This document shows positions 32,448 through 42,922 of a stretch of 64,000 bases of DNA, one piece after another. The position numbers were made by a program, and so were the translations under genes. Under the pieces are notes generated by a model that saw nothing but the letters and a program-made list of their open reading frames with translations, was not told the DNA's origin and did not search any database. Source of the DNA: Anaerolineae bacterium (GTDB taxonomy: Bacteria > Chloroflexota > Anaerolineae > Aggregatilineales > Phototrophicaceae). Numbering within the stretch: the first letter of the stretch is position 1; each line of letters opens with the position of its first letter. Where the stretch lies: assembly GCA_022823945.1 (NCBI GenBank), contig JAJEBK010000032.1, positions 124,001 to 188,000 on the forward strand, in the 5' to 3' direction.

Positions 32448-33437
32448 ATGCGCAAGCGGGAGCGGCTGGAGCGGGCGCTGGCGGATGAGGCTGTTGATCG
32501 TGTGCCGGCGGCGCTGTGGCGTCATTTTCCCGGCGACGACCAGCGCTACACCGACTTGGCCCGCTCCATCATAGATTATCAGTACGACTACAATTGGGAC
32601 TTCGTGCGCGCCATGCCGTCGCGCAGTTTTCTGGTCAGCGATTATGGCGTCAGCGATGCCTGGCGCGGCGATGCCCGTGGCATAAGCGAGATCAGCAAGC
32701 GGACGGTGCGGCGCTCGCTGGACTGGACCGAGTTGCGTCCCTTGGCACCGGACCGCGGCGCTTTGGCACAGCAGGTTGAGTGCCTGCGCATGGTGGGCAA
32801 GGCGCTGCAATCGGACGATACGCCACTCGTGCAGACGATCTACAGCCCCCTGGCGCAGGCGGCGCAACTGGCGGGACGACAAAAACTGCTGCGCGATTTG
32901 CGCTTGCGTCCCGACCGCCTGCGCAGCGGGTTGACGCAGTTGACCGAAAGCACCATGCGCTTTATCGCGGCGCTGGCAAAGCTGGATAGTGTCGCTGGCA
33001 TCTTCCTCGTCACCGAATTCGCCAGCCACGACATCATGTCAGAAGCGGAATATGCGTCAATCGCGCTGCCGCACATCCGCAATATCCTGGCTGGCTTGCC
33101 CGGCCACTGGTGGCTGAATATCGTGCAGGTCGCCGGAGCATCGCCCATGCTGGGGCTGATTGACGAGCTGCCCATCCAGGCGCTGAATTGGGATATACAA
33201 GCGGCCGGGACTGCGCTGGAAGCTGCGCGCAACACCTATTCCAGCGCGATCTGCGGCGGATTGAGCGACGATGATTTGCTTTTGGGCACGCCAAGTTTGC
33301 TGCGTTCAGCCATCCAGCAAGCCTTCCGCCAATGTAAATCGCGGCGGCTGATCATCGGCGGCAGTGGCTGCGGCTTGATCACCACGCCTTTGTCCAACAT
33401 CCGCGCCGTGCGCAGCGCTGTGGAAAGCCCCGCCTAG
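32448..33437 (+). CDS. Uroporphyrinogen decarboxylase (URO-D) family protein
   Basis: 329 residues with the URO-D barrel pattern: N-terminal RERLERALADEAVDRVPAAL, a central PLVQTIYSPLAQAAQLAG, and C-terminal LPIQALNWDIQAAGTALEAA with RRLIIGGSGCGLITTPLSNI. True HemE has an N-terminal arginine-rich substrate site that I cannot find, so it is more likely one of the MtaA/CmuA-type or uncharacterised members. No haem genes are nearby. It sits between a TPR protein and rsmD, 2 nt before rsmD. Confidence 0.75.
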   Translation: MRKRERLERALADEAVDRVPAALWRHFPGDDQRYTDLARSIIDYQYDYNWDFVRAMPSRSFLVSDYGVSDAWRGDARGISEISKRTVRRSLDWTELRPLAPDRGALAQQVECLRMVGKALQSDDTPLVQTIYSPLAQAAQLAGRQKLLRDLRLRPDRLRSGLTQLTESTMRFIAALAKLDSVAGIFLVTEFASHDIMSEAEYASIALPHIRNILAGLPGHWWLNIVQVAGASPMLGLIDELPIQALNWDIQAAGTALEAARNTYSSAICGGLSDDDLLLGTPSLLRSAIQQAFRQCKSRRLIIGGSGCGLITTPLSNIRAVRSAVESPA

Positions 33438-33439
33438 TT

Positions 33440-34003
33440 ATGTCCCTGCGAGTCATCGCCGGCAGCGCGCGCGGCAGAAGATTGAAAGCGGTGCCCGGCA
33501 CCCGCACGCGCCCGATTATGGACCGCGTCAAAGAGGCGCTGTTCAGCATCATTGACACACAAATCCGAGACGCCGCCTTCCTGGACCTTTTTGCTGGCAC
33601 GGGCAGCGTAGGCATCGAAGCGCTGAGTCGCGGCGCGAGTCAGGCGCTATTCGTGGAGACCGACCGAGCCGCCCTGGGCACAATCCGCGCCAACCTGCAG
33701 CGTACGAAATTGGCTGACAAGGCTCGGGTCATCCGCCGCAGCGCGTTTGCCATCCTGGATGATGCTCCAGACAAGCCGTACGACTTCATCTTTGTTGCGC
33801 CGCCGCAATATCGTGGGATGTGGCTGAAGGCATTGCGGTCGCTGGAAAATAACCCGGCCTGGCACGACCCGGCCTGCCTGGTCATCGTTCAGATCGATCC
33901 CAAAGAGCTTGAGCCAGAGCCTGGTTTCGTGAAATTGCAGCAGGTCGACCAGCGCATTTATGGGCGTACCATGCTGCTATTTTGGCGGTTCGCAGATCTT
34001 TAA
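33440..34003 (+). CDS. rsmD: 16S rRNA (guanine(966)-N(2))-methyltransferase RsmD
   Basis: 187 residues. The N-terminal family signature (LRVIAGSARGRRLKAVPGTR, then TRPIMDRVKEALFSII) and the SAM motif LDLFAGTGSVGIEALSRGA are clear. The catalytic motif IV, normally D-P-P-Y, reads FVAPPQY: the acidic residue is replaced by Ala and one residue is inserted. The length matches RsmD. Whether it still methylates G966 is open. Confidence 0.88.
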   Translation: MSLRVIAGSARGRRLKAVPGTRTRPIMDRVKEALFSIIDTQIRDAAFLDLFAGTGSVGIEALSRGASQALFVETDRAALGTIRANLQRTKLADKARVIRRSAFAILDDAPDKPYDFIFVAPPQYRGMWLKALRSLENNPAWHDPACLVIVQIDPKELEPEPGFVKLQQVDQRIYGRTMLLFWRFADL

Positions 34004-34014
34004 GCGCCAGCCCC

Positions 34015-34193
34015 GGGAGTGGCGACTTTGCTGGATGCGCGCTGCCTTGCCCCCACCCCAAACCCCTCCCCCAAAATGAGGGAGGGGCTTCAAAACCTAC
34101 TGAATCGCTGAAAAAACTCCCCTTCCCTCGTTCTGGGGGAAGGGGCCGGGGGATGGGGGCAAGGTTATCATATCCACGAAATTCGCCACTCCC
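34015..34193 (+). repeat. Dispersed double-hairpin repeat, copy B (best preserved)
   Basis: 179 nt bounded by perfect 11-nt terminal inverted repeats, GGGAGTGGCGA and TCGCCACTCCC. Inside are CCCCCACCCCAAACCCCTCCC, a first hairpin closed by GAGGGAGGGG, a spacer (CTTCAAAACCTACTGAATCG), a second hairpin CCCCTTCCC/GGGGGAAGGGG, and a G-rich block complementary to the beginning. It lies between the convergent rsmD and cca genes. The spacer type groups it with copy D. Confidence 0.9.
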
Positions 34194-34222
34194 CAGTCCC
34201 CGCTACATGCCAGACAAGACGC

Positions 34223-35593
34223 TCACAGCCGCGAAACAAAAATTTGCGCCTCGTCCCGCGTAGATACCTCGCCAACCACTTGCGCCTCGCGCAGAGCCGC
34301 CAGCGTCGCCCCGATCTGCGGACCCGTCTTAATGCCGAGCAGGCTCTTGACATCATGGCCCGTCAGCAGGGGCTTGGGTTTGACCAAAGTGTCGTAGTGA
34401 TTGAACCAGCCATCCAGCAGCTGCGTGATTTGGTCGACGCGCTGCAGCCAGTCGTGTTGGTCGAGTGTCACCCCTTGGCTCGCCAGCAGCTTCGCCGCGC
34501 CCAGCAAGATGACATCGATGCCGCAATCGCCCAGTCGATGCCAAAAGCGATGCTGCTCGAGCCGCTTGACAGGCCAGGCCGGGCTGGAGAATGGGCTACC
34601 TGCCGCCAGACTGAGAAGTCGCGCTTCGTTTGTGCTGAGACGCAGCGATTCTGCGACTGCTGCGGCATGATCACCATCTTGCAGCAGCGCCGACAGCGCC
34701 AGCAGCTGAGCGCGCTTGCGACCGTTGCCGTACTGCTGGTCGAGGTGCGCTTGCAGGCTGGAACGAAAGCGGTCGAGCTGGATCACCAGCATGCCGAGAT
34801 CAAATGCCGCGGCGGTATTGTCGGTGCGGCGGCGGCTGATCGCGGTCAATAGCGTCGACAGTCGTTCAACATGCGCCAGGCAGCGAGGCAAATCGGCGGG
34901 CGGGATTTCTGGCACGATCAAAGGCAGCAGCCCCAGGCGCTCCAGGACTCGCAAGCCACGCGCCGCTCGCCCCAAACCCAGCAACTTGAAGAATTCGTCA
35001 CGGATGCGCTCAGCCGAGGTTTGGCGGAGTGAATTGGCACAACGGCGTATGTCAGCGACTGTTGCGGGCTCAATCTTACAGTCGAATTGCGCGCTCAATC
35101 GCACCGCGCGCAGGCCGCGAATGGGGTCGGCAGCGATCGAACTGGGCGAGCAGCGACGCAGAATCCTGGCTCGCAAATCCCTCTCGCCAGCCAGAGGGTC
35201 GATTACCGCGCCGAGATCGCCCAGCAAGTCGGCAGCCATGGCGTTCATCGTGAAATCCCGATCGCGCAGGTCGTCTTCCAGTGTCGTTCCGCGCTGGTCG
35301 GCGAAGTCCAGGCTGATTGTTCGTTCCGCCTCTTTCACGAAGACGCGCGCCACGCCTCGTTCGCGGTCCATCACATAGATATCCGCCCGCAGCCAATCGC
35401 ACACGCGCCGCGCCAGGGGGATGGCTTTGCCTTGCACAACGATATCAATGTCGTCCGTGGGCTTGCGCAGCCAGGCATCGCGCACTGCGCCGCCAACCAG
35501 GAAGACAGGGGTTTGCAGGCCGCGCGCGCGCAGCAGATCGGCGAGATCGCGCACGAAATCTGACCAGGCCAGCCGCGCGGGGTAGTCACCCAT
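34223..35593 (-). CDS. CCA tRNA nucleotidyltransferase / poly(A) polymerase family protein
   Basis: 456 residues. The nucleotidyltransferase signature GGAVRDAWLRKPTDDIDIV gives the two catalytic aspartates. RDFTMNAMA and ADPIRGLRAVRLSAQF are the nucleotide-selection and neck motifs. No HD phosphohydrolase motif is visible in the C-terminal half. The protein most likely adds or repairs the 3' CCA of tRNAs; a poly(A) polymerase or A-adding role cannot be excluded. It overlaps hpt by 8 nt at the end of the arg-car operon. Confidence 0.88.
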   Translation of the reverse strand: MGDYPARLAWSDFVRDLADLLRARGLQTPVFLVGGAVRDAWLRKPTDDIDIVVQGKAIPLARRVCDWLRADIYVMDRERGVARVFVKEAERTISLDFADQRGTTLEDDLRDRDFTMNAMAADLLGDLGAVIDPLAGERDLRARILRRCSPSSIAADPIRGLRAVRLSAQFDCKIEPATVADIRRCANSLRQTSAERIRDEFFKLLGLGRAARGLRVLERLGLLPLIVPEIPPADLPRCLAHVERLSTLLTAISRRRTDNTAAAFDLGMLVIQLDRFRSSLQAHLDQQYGNGRKRAQLLALSALLQDGDHAAAVAESLRLSTNEARLLSLAAGSPFSSPAWPVKRLEQHRFWHRLGDCGIDVILLGAAKLLASQGVTLDQHDWLQRVDQITQLLDGWFNHYDTLVKPKPLLTGHDVKSLLGIKTGPQIGATLAALREAQVVGEVSTRDEAQIFVSRL

Positions 35594-36146
35594 CGGTCAG
35601 GGCATCGGCGTCGGCGACAGCGACAAAAGGCAGATTGCGGAAGCGTTCGTCCAGGTCCAGCCCATAGCCAAACACGAACTTGTTTTCGATTTCAAAGCCG
35701 ATGTAGTCGACATCCAAAGTTACTTCGCGCCGCGACTGCTTGTTTAGCAAAGCACACAGGCGCAGGCTGGCTGGCTGGCGGTTTTTCAAGGTCTTCAGCA
35801 CAAATGCCAATGTATGCCCGCTGTCGATGATGTCTTCGACCACCAGCACATGTTTGCCGCGCACATCCATTTTCAAATCCATGTCGATGCGCACCGAGCC
35901 AGCCGTTTTGCGCGCGCCTATGCCATAGCTGCTGGCCGCCATGAAGTCGATCATGTGCGGAACATGAATATGGCGCGACAGGTCGGTCAAAAACATGACG
36001 CCGCCTTTCAGGATGCACAGCAGCAGCAGATCTTCGCAATCGGCATAGTCGCGGCTGATCTGCTCGCCGAGCTGGGCGATGCGGTCTTGCAGCGCCGCTT
36101 CGTCTATCAACACTTCGGCAAGGTACTTCTGATAGGGTGCCGGCAT
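35586..36146 (-). CDS. hpt: Hypoxanthine phosphoribosyltransferase
   Basis: 186 residues; salvages hypoxanthine and guanine with PRPP. The PRPP-binding motif is VLVVEDIIDSGHTL, and LLLCILKGGVMFLTDL and DYIGFEIENKFVFGYGLD match the family's flexible loop and purine-binding parts. The gene follows carB by 15 nt. PRPP and nucleotide supply link it loosely to carbamoyl-phosphate synthesis. Confidence 0.95.
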   Translation of the reverse strand: MPAPYQKYLAEVLIDEAALQDRIAQLGEQISRDYADCEDLLLLCILKGGVMFLTDLSRHIHVPHMIDFMAASSYGIGARKTAGSVRIDMDLKMDVRGKHVLVVEDIIDSGHTLAFVLKTLKNRQPASLRLCALLNKQSRREVTLDVDYIGFEIENKFVFGYGLDLDERFRNLPFVAVADADALTDG

Positions 36147-36161
36147 TTGCCCGCCCTCCGT

Positions 36162-39100
36162 CTAGTTGACCGCCGCGTAATGTGCCTGCAAGCTGCGCAC
36201 GCTGAGCGGCTTCTCGCGCAGTTGTTTGATGCCTTGCGCAGTGGCCGCCGCCGCGCTCATGGTGGTGACGATGGGGATGCCCAGCGCATACGCCTGGCTG
36301 CGAATGGTCGCGCCGTCTTCGTGGGCTGTTCCACCCAGCGGTGTGTTGATGATGAGTTCGATTTCGCCTGCGCGCATCGCATCCAGCACATGGGGCGATC
36401 CCTGCGAAAGCTTGTTAATGCGCGAAACCTGCAATCCGATTCGCCCCAGCCAACTGGCGGTGCCGTCGGTGGCGACCAGGGCAAACCCCAAACGCGCCAG
36501 ATCCCGCGCCAGCCTGGCGACAGCGGCTTTGTCAAAGTCGTTGACGCTGATGAACACAGTGCCCGCCGTTGGCAAAGGCAAACCCGCTGCCGACTGCGAT
36601 TTGACAAATGCGTGGCTGAATGTCGCAGCATGTCCCATCACTTCGCCAGTGGAGCGCATTTCTGGTCCCAAACGCGTATCGACGCCCGGGAACTTCTGAA
36701 ATGGGAAGACAGCTTCTTTGACAAAGAAACCGGAAACCGGCGGCTCTTCTGTGAACCCCAGCGCCGAGAGCGTCTGCCCACAAGCGATCTGCGCCGCATA
36801 GCGAGCCAAGGGATGCCCGGTCGCTTTGCTGACGAAGGGCACAGTGCGACTGGCGCGCGGATTGACTTCCAGCACATAAACCTGGTCGTCCTTGACGGCG
36901 AATTGGATATTGAACAAGCCGCGCACCCCCAGCGCCAAACCGATGCGCCGCGTGTGTTCGCGGATGATGTCCAGGTGAAAATAACTGATTTTGTAGGGCG
37001 GCAGCACACAAGCCGAATCGCCGCTGTGCACGCCGGCCTGCTCAATATGCTGCATGATGCCGCCGATGGTCACTTGCTCGCCGTCGCAAAGGGCATCGAC
37101 ATCGACTTCATAAGCATCGTCCAAAAACTGGTCGATCAAAACGTGATGCCCATGCCATTGGACATGTTCATCCAGCCAAGCCAGCAGTTGCGCTTCGTCA
37201 AACACGATCGCCATGCCCTGCCCGCCCAGCACATAACTGGGACGCACCAGCACGGGGTAACCGATCTTTGCGGCGGCGGCGGTGGCTTCTGCGCGGGTGG
37301 TGATGCTGCTGCCGGCCGGCTGCGCGATATTGAGCTGGCGCATGAGCGCGTGACACCGTTGGCGATCTTCCGCCAGGTCAATCGTATCCACCGATGTGCC
37401 CCAGATGGGCGCGCCCAGCCGCTCCAGTTCGCCAGCGATATTCAATGGCGTTTGCCCGCCAAATTGCACTAGCAGACCCGCGGGCTGCTCGCGGTCGACG
37501 ATATTCATGACATCTTCGGCGGTCAATGGCTCGAAGTAAAGCCGGTCGGCTGTATCATAATCGGTGCTGACTGTTTCGGGATTGCAGTTGACCATGATGG
37601 TCTCGTATCCCAATTCCTTGAGCGCGAAGCAGGCGTGCACGCAGCAATAATCAAACTCGATGCCTTGTCCGATACGGTTGGGTCCGCCACCAAGGATCAT
37701 CACTTTGCGCGCGTCTGTCGGCGCGGCTTCGTCTTCCATCTCATAAGTGGAATACAGATAGGGCGTGTGCGCCTGGAATTCAGCCGCGCAGGTATCGACT
37801 CGATAGAAATTTGCCGAAACGCCCAGCGTTTTTCTCCGCTGCCGGACCGCTGCTTCGTCTGTGCGCATCAGTCGCGCCAGGGTCGCATCGCTGAAGCCAA
37901 CTTGTTTTAGATGGTGCATCTCGTCCGCGCAGATGTCGCTCAGCCGCCGCCCCTCGCCCGCAATCGTGCCATACACGCGCATCAGTTCGCGCATCTGCTG
38001 CACGAACCAGGGGTCAAATTGCGTCTCGGCCACAATATCGTCAAAGCCGATGCCGTCCGCCAGCGCCGCGGCCACCTGGAAGAGCCGCTGGGCAGTGGGC
38101 ACGCTTAATGCCTCTGGCGTGGTCTGTTCGCCAGGTTCGCTGACGAAGCCGTCCATGCCAATGTCCAGCGCGCGCACGGCTTTTTGCAGCGCCTCAGGGA
38201 AGGTGCGCCCGATAGCCATCACCTCGCCAACCGCTTTCATCTGCGGTCCCAGCACAGGATCGGCACCCGCAAACTTGCGAAAGTCCCAGCGGGGGATCTT
38301 CACCACGATATAGTCCAAAGATGGCTCGAAGCTGGCTGGTGTCTGCTGCGTGATGTCGTTGGGGATCTCGTCCAATGTAAAGCCAACCGCCAGCAGCGCG
38401 GCAATCTTGGCGATAGGGAAGCCGGTGGCTTTGCTGGCCAACGCAGAAGACCGTGAAACGCGCGGATTCATTTCAATCACGACCGCATCGCCCTCAACCG
38501 GGTCAATGGCAAATTGCACATTTGCCCCGCCCGTGTTGATGCCCAGTCGGTCGAAAATCTGCCGCGACATATTGCGCAGGCGCTGGATTTCCTTGTCGGT
38601 CAGGGTCTGCGCGGGCGCAATGGTGATGCTGTCGCCGGTGTGCACGCCCATGGGATCAAGATTCTCAATGGAGCAGACCACCACGAAATTGCCTTTGGCG
38701 TCTCGCATCAATTCCAGCTCATATTCTTTCCAGCCCAGCAAGCTGCGGTCGACCAGCACTTCGCCGACCGGACTTTGATGGATGCCATTGGCTGCCACGC
38801 TGCGCAGTTCTTCCGCATCATAGGCGACGCCGCCACCAGCCCCGCCCATGGTGTATGACGGTCGGATCAATATCGGATAGCCGATCTCGTCCGCGAATGC
38901 CAGCGCGCCATCGACGCTGTTCACGACGCGGCTTTCGGGCACGCGCAAGCCAATCTCGCGCATGGTGTCGTTGAAGAGTTGCCGATCTTCCGCCAACTGG
39001 ATGCTGGTCAAATTCGCGCCGATCAACTCGACGCCGTGGCGATCCAAGACTCCACTCTGCTGCAGCTGCACAGCCAGATTGAGAGCGGTTTGCCCGCCGA

Positions 39101-39368
39101 CTGTGGGCAGCAGCGCGTCCGGGCGCTCTTGGGCGATGATCATCTCGCATAGCTGGGCGGTCAGCGGCTCGATATAAGTGGCGTCGGCAAGTTGGGGGTC
39201 GGTCATGATCGTGGCCGGGTTGGAATTGACCAGCACGACGCGATACCCCTGCGATTTCAGCGCTTTGCAGGCTTGCACGCCGCTGTAGTCGAATTCGCAG
39301 GCTTGCCCGATTACGATGGGTCCCGAGCCGATGATCATGATGCTGCGTATGTCGGTTCGTTTGGGCAT
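36162..39368 (-). CDS. carB: Carbamoyl-phosphate synthase, large subunit
   Basis: 1068 residues from the ATG at 39368 ([20 protein letters not shown]), 7 nt after the carA stop; a longer upstream reading would run into carA. Two ATP-grasp halves are visible, each beginning with the IGSGP or [11 protein letters not shown] nucleotide motif and containing P-S-Y-x-x-G-G or P-S-Y-V-L-G-G-Q. An MGS-like allosteric domain occupies the last 130 residues. It makes carbamoyl phosphate for arginine and pyrimidines. Confidence 0.97.
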   Translation of the reverse strand: MPKRTDIRSIMIIGSGPIVIGQACEFDYSGVQACKALKSQGYRVVLVNSNPATIMTDPQLADATYIEPLTAQLCEMIIAQERPDALLPTVGGQTALNLAVQLQQSGVLDRHGVELIGANLTSIQLAEDRQLFNDTMREIGLRVPESRVVNSVDGALAFADEIGYPILIRPSYTMGGAGGGVAYDAEELRSVAANGIHQSPVGEVLVDRSLLGWKEYELELMRDAKGNFVVVCSIENLDPMGVHTGDSITIAPAQTLTDKEIQRLRNMSRQIFDRLGINTGGANVQFAIDPVEGDAVVIEMNPRVSRSSALASKATGFPIAKIAALLAVGFTLDEIPNDITQQTPASFEPSLDYIVVKIPRWDFRKFAGADPVLGPQMKAVGEVMAIGRTFPEALQKAVRALDIGMDGFVSEPGEQTTPEALSVPTAQRLFQVAAALADGIGFDDIVAETQFDPWFVQQMRELMRVYGTIAGEGRRLSDICADEMHHLKQVGFSDATLARLMRTDEAAVRQRRKTLGVSANFYRVDTCAAEFQAHTPYLYSTYEMEDEAAPTDARKVMILGGGPNRIGQGIEFDYCCVHACFALKELGYETIMVNCNPETVSTDYDTADRLYFEPLTAEDVMNIVDREQPAGLLVQFGGQTPLNIAGELERLGAPIWGTSVDTIDLAEDRQRCHALMRQLNIAQPAGSSITTRAEATAAAAKIGYPVLVRPSYVLGGQGMAIVFDEAQLLAWLDEHVQWHGHHVLIDQFLDDAYEVDVDALCDGEQVTIGGIMQHIEQAGVHSGDSACVLPPYKISYFHLDIIREHTRRIGLALGVRGLFNIQFAVKDDQVYVLEVNPRASRTVPFVSKATGHPLARYAAQIACGQTLSALGFTEEPPVSGFFVKEAVFPFQKFPGVDTRLGPEMRSTGEVMGHAATFSHAFVKSQSAAGLPLPTAGTVFISVNDFDKAAVARLARDLARLGFALVATDGTASWLGRIGLQVSRINKLSQGSPHVLDAMRAGEIELIINTPLGGTAHEDGATIRSQAYALGIPIVTTMSAAAATAQGIKQLREKPLSVRSLQAHYAAVN

Positions 39369-39375
39369 CGGCGTT

Positions 39376-40497
39376 TTAGACGTTTGCAGCAACTTCGTCG
39401 ACAAATTCGTCAAAAAGATAAAAAGAATCGTGCGGACCTGGCGAAGCCTCCGGGTGATATTGCACACTGAAAGCGCGCAGACCACGATGCCGCAAGCCAG
39501 CGACTGTGTTGTCGTTCAAGTTGAGGTGGGTGATCTCGCCACCGCCAAGTTCGCTGCCAGCCGAAACCGCAAAACCATGATTGTGCGCGGCAATTTCAAC
39601 TGCGCCGCTGTCCAGATTTTTTACGGGCTGGTTGCCGCCACGGTGCCCGAAGCGCATCTTTTCTGTCTTGCCGCCCAGCGCCAGCGCCAGGATTTGATGC
39701 CCCAGACAGATGCCAAAAATCGGCAGCTCGCCCAGCAGCGCGCGCACATTGGCGATGGCGTAATCGACAGCGGCTGGATCGCCGGGACCATTGCTGAGGA
39801 AGACGCCGGCCGGCTGCATTTTCAAGATGTCCGCCGGAGAGGTTCGGGCTGGCACGACGGCTATCCGCAAGCCACGATCGGCCAGCATGCGCAGGATATT
39901 GCGCTTGATGCCGAAATCATAGGCGACAATCAATGGCCCGCAGCTGTTGTCTTCGTGCAAGCCATACCATTGCGCGTCGCTGCCCTGCGTCCAGTTGTAG
40001 GCTGCCTCGGCCGTCACCGCATCCACCAGATTCGCGCCCGACATGTCTTGCGAATTCCGCGCGATATCCGCCAGCGCAATGTTGTCATCCGCCAGCGAGC
40101 CATGCGCAACGACAGCGCGCATCACGCCACGCTCGCGGATATGTCGCACCAGGGCGCGTGTGGCGACGCCAGTAATGCCGATGATGCCGCGCTCGCAAAG
40201 GTAGGTCGCCAGATCGCCGCGATTTCGCCAATTGCTGACCAGCGGGCTCAGCGAGCGCACGACGAAGCCCGAAACCCAAACCTTGCGAGATTCAGGATCT
40301 TCCAGGTTGATGCCAGTGTTGCCGACATGCGGCACAGTCATGGCCACGATCTGGCCATAATAAGACGGGTCGGTGAGGATTTCCTGGTAACCGGTCATGG
40401 ATGTATTGAAGACGATCTCGCCGGTTGCGCAGCCTTGCGCGCCGAAGCCCTCGCCGGGGAAGACCCGCCCATCTTCAAGCACAAGCGCCGCTTGCAT
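39376..40497 (-). CDS. carA: Carbamoyl-phosphate synthase, small (glutaminase) subunit
   Basis: 373 residues. The N-terminal CPSase domain ([20 protein letters not shown]) is followed by a class I glutamine amidotransferase with the nucleophile in GICLGHQ and the His/Glu pair in [10 protein letters not shown]. It is 12 nt after argJ and 7 nt before carB, so it belongs to the arginine operon. Confidence 0.97.
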   Translation of the reverse strand: MQAALVLEDGRVFPGEGFGAQGCATGEIVFNTSMTGYQEILTDPSYYGQIVAMTVPHVGNTGINLEDPESRKVWVSGFVVRSLSPLVSNWRNRGDLATYLCERGIIGITGVATRALVRHIRERGVMRAVVAHGSLADDNIALADIARNSQDMSGANLVDAVTAEAAYNWTQGSDAQWYGLHEDNSCGPLIVAYDFGIKRNILRMLADRGLRIAVVPARTSPADILKMQPAGVFLSNGPGDPAAVDYAIANVRALLGELPIFGICLGHQILALALGGKTEKMRFGHRGGNQPVKNLDSGAVEIAAHNHGFAVSAGSELGGGEITHLNLNDNTVAGLRHRGLRAFSVQYHPEASPGPHDSFYLFDEFVDEVAANV

Positions 40498-40509
40498 GTC
40501 TGTCCTCCG

Positions 40510-41733
40510 TCAGGAGCGATAGTCGCCGTTGATGGAGATGTATTCGTGGCTGATATCGCAGGTCCAGATCGTCGCATTGCCCTGCCCCAGCCCGCAATCC
40601 AGCTTGAAGGTCATGGCTGGCGCGGACATGATAGCTGCCGCATCCGCCTCTTGATAGTCGGCCGGCATGCCCCCAGCGAATATCTGCAAGCCTGGCTCGG
40701 ACGGGGATTCGCCAGCCGCCACCCACAGCGAGCTGCGATCGGGGTCAAAAGCTGTTCCAGCGCGCCCAGCCGCCGCCACAATCCGTCCCCAATTGGCATC
40801 GCTGCCATAAAATGCCGATTTAGTCAGCAGCGATGCGCCGATGGTCTGGCCAATCCGTTCGGCATCGGCGACAGTGGCGGCATTGACGATATCCAGCGTG
40901 ACGAACTTGGTGACGCCTTCGCCATCGCGAACGATCTCTTGCGCCAGGTAGCGCGTCAAAGCATCCAGCGCCTCTTGAAAAGCCGCCAGGTCATCTGCAT
41001 CCTCGACATGGACGCCGCTCTTGCCATTGGCGAGCAACAGCACGGTATCGTTGGTGCTGGTATCGCCATCGACGACAATGCGGTTGAAACTCTGCTGCGC
41101 GGCTGAGGAGAGCGCGTTTTGCAGCTCGCCCAGCTCCAGAGCGGCATCGGTGACGACCACGCTGAGCATGGTGGCCATATCCGGCGCGATCATGCCTGCG
41201 CCCTTGGCCATGCCGGCGATCGTGTAGCTGCCGCCAGCGCATTCGACTCGAACCGATGCCAATTTGGGGCGCGTATCGGTGGTCATGATGGCTGCAGCCG
41301 CCGCCGCCCAGTCATCGCTCAACCCCGCGCTGGACAAAGCGATGCCGCGCGCGATGGCCCCCATGGGCAGGTGCTCGCCGATGACGCCGGTCGACATGAC
41401 CAGCACTTGTTCAGCCGAGATTGCCAGCGCATCCGCGGTCAACCTGGCAGTGGTTCGCGCATTTTCCAGGCCGAGGGTGCCTGTGCAGGCATTTGCGCAA
41501 GCCGAGTTCGTCACCACCGCGCGAATATTGGCGGGATTATCCGCCAGCCGCTGCATATCCAGCAGCACAGGAGCGGCTCTGACCTTGTTGCGCGTAAAGA
41601 CGCCAGCCGTGACGCAATCGCATTCGCTGACGACCAGCGCCAGATCCAGCGCGCCGTCTTTTTTGAGTCCCGCGTGCACGCCAGCGACTTGAAAGCCAGC
41701 CACGCCATCAATAGAAGGACTAATCGCCGTCAT
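40510..41733 (-). CDS. argJ: Bifunctional ornithine acetyltransferase / N-acetylglutamate synthase
   Basis: 407 residues from the ATG at 41733 (GGAG upstream). It transfers acetyl from N-acetylornithine to glutamate, so the operon uses the recycling pathway. The self-cleavage site KGAGMIAPDMA-TML separates alpha and beta chains before the Thr nucleophile. MSTGVIGEHLPM forms the oxyanion hole. The start overlaps argD by 14 nt. Whether it also makes N-acetylglutamate from acetyl-CoA cannot be told. Confidence 0.96.
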   Translation of the reverse strand: MTAISPSIDGVAGFQVAGVHAGLKKDGALDLALVVSECDCVTAGVFTRNKVRAAPVLLDMQRLADNPANIRAVVTNSACANACTGTLGLENARTTARLTADALAISAEQVLVMSTGVIGEHLPMGAIARGIALSSAGLSDDWAAAAAAIMTTDTRPKLASVRVECAGGSYTIAGMAKGAGMIAPDMATMLSVVVTDAALELGELQNALSSAAQQSFNRIVVDGDTSTNDTVLLLANGKSGVHVEDADDLAAFQEALDALTRYLAQEIVRDGEGVTKFVTLDIVNAATVADAERIGQTIGASLLTKSAFYGSDANWGRIVAAAGRAGTAFDPDRSSLWVAAGESPSEPGLQIFAGGMPADYQEADAAAIMSAPAMTFKLDCGLGQGNATIWTCDISHEYISINGDYRS

Positions 41734-42922
41734 CAATCGTCTCCAGAATTTGCGTCAGCTTGTCGATCAGTTCATCCACATGCGCCTTTTGGATGATCAG
41801 CGGCGGAACGAAACGAATGACATTCGTGCCCGAGCTGACCAGCAGCAGACCTTGTTCATAGCCGGCTTGCACAATGCCACCGGGCGCGATATCCAGCTCT
41901 ATGCCAGCCATCAGACCGCGTCCGCGCACATCGACAATATGGGGGCTGTTCAACTCGGACAGCCGCTCCAGCAGATAGTCGCCGACCTCGCTCACATGCT
42001 CCAGGAAGCCAGCGCTGGTAATCCGCTTGATGACGACCTGCGCGGCTTGCATCACCACCGCCCCGCCAGAAAAGGTCGAACCATGGTCGCCCGGGCTCAT
42101 GGACCCCGCGATTTCGTCCGTCACCAAAATCGCGCCAATGGGCAATCCACCGGCCAGCGGTTTCGCCAGCACCATGATATCTGGAGAAACACCAGCGATG
42201 CTGTGCGCCCACAGGTCGCCTGTACGTCCCAGCCCGCACTGAATTTCGTCAAAGATGAGCGCGGCATCGTGCTCGTCGCATTGCGCCCGCAAAGCCTGCA
42301 GGAACTCGGCGCTGGCCACATTGATGCCACCTTCGCCTTGGATCGGTTCGATAATCACGGCGACTGTATCGGCGTCTATCAGCTCGCGCGCGCTGTCGAT
42401 GCTATTGAATTCGCCAACGACCGCGCCCGGCACCATGGGCTTGAATGGCGTCTGGTATTTCGGTTTTGGCGTCACGGCCAGCGCGCCCATCGTGCGCCCA
42501 TGAAAGGCATCGCTGAAGCTGACGACCTTGGTCTTGTTGGCGCGTTCATTGACATAGGCATGCTTGCGGGCGAATTTCAGCGCGCCTTCCACCGCTTCTG
42601 CCCCGCTGTTACAGAAATAGGCTTTGTCGGCGAAGGACATGTCGCAGAGCGTCTGCGCCAGTTCGACCATGGGCTGGGTGTGATACAAGCCGCTGACATG
42701 GATCAAGCCCGTGTCCATTTGCGCGGCAACCGCTTTTTGCAATTCTGCGTCGCCATAACCCAGCGCATTGACGGCGATGCCAGCCACCCAGTCGGTGTAG
42801 GCTTTGCCATCGGCGTCAAAAACAGTCACGCCCTCGCCGCGCGTCAGCACGAAATCCGGGCGCGCCGCCACCGGCACGCTGTACTCTTTGTCTTTTTGAA
42901 TGACATCTGCTGTGATTGACAT
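41720..42922 (-). CDS. argD: Acetylornithine aminotransferase
   Basis: 400 residues, class III PLP aminotransferase. The PLP lysine is in VLAKPLAGGLPIGAI, preceded by ALIFDEIQCGLGRTG, and the N-terminal half has NSGAEAVEGALKFAR. The ATG at 42922 shares a base with the argB stop (TAATG). The frame stays open much further upstream through argB, but that part is out-of-frame noise. Confidence 0.96.
   Translation of the reverse strand: MSITADVIQKDKEYSVPVAARPDFVLTRGEGVTVFDADGKAYTDWVAGIAVNALGYGDAELQKAVAAQMDTGLIHVSGLYHTQPMVELAQTLCDMSFADKAYFCNSGAEAVEGALKFARKHAYVNERANKTKVVSFSDAFHGRTMGALAVTPKPKYQTPFKPMVPGAVVGEFNSIDSARELIDADTVAVIIEPIQGEGGINVASAEFLQALRAQCDEHDAALIFDEIQCGLGRTGDLWAHSIAGVSPDIMVLAKPLAGGLPIGAILVTDEIAGSMSPGDHGSTFSGGAVVMQAAQVVIKRITSAGFLEHVSEVGDYLLERLSELNSPHIVDVRGRGLMAGIELDIAPGGIVQAGYEQGLLLVSSGTNVIRFVPPLIIQKAHVDELIDKLTQILETIDDGD

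Noticed and set aside
32448..33437. Assignment as HemE
   Set aside because: The arginine-rich N-terminal substrate motif of true uroporphyrinogen decarboxylase is not seen and no haem genes adjoin, so only the broad family is called.
39316..41106. A 596-residue open frame antisense to carA and argJ
   Set aside because: Same reasoning: it mirrors well-supported genes and contains no motif.
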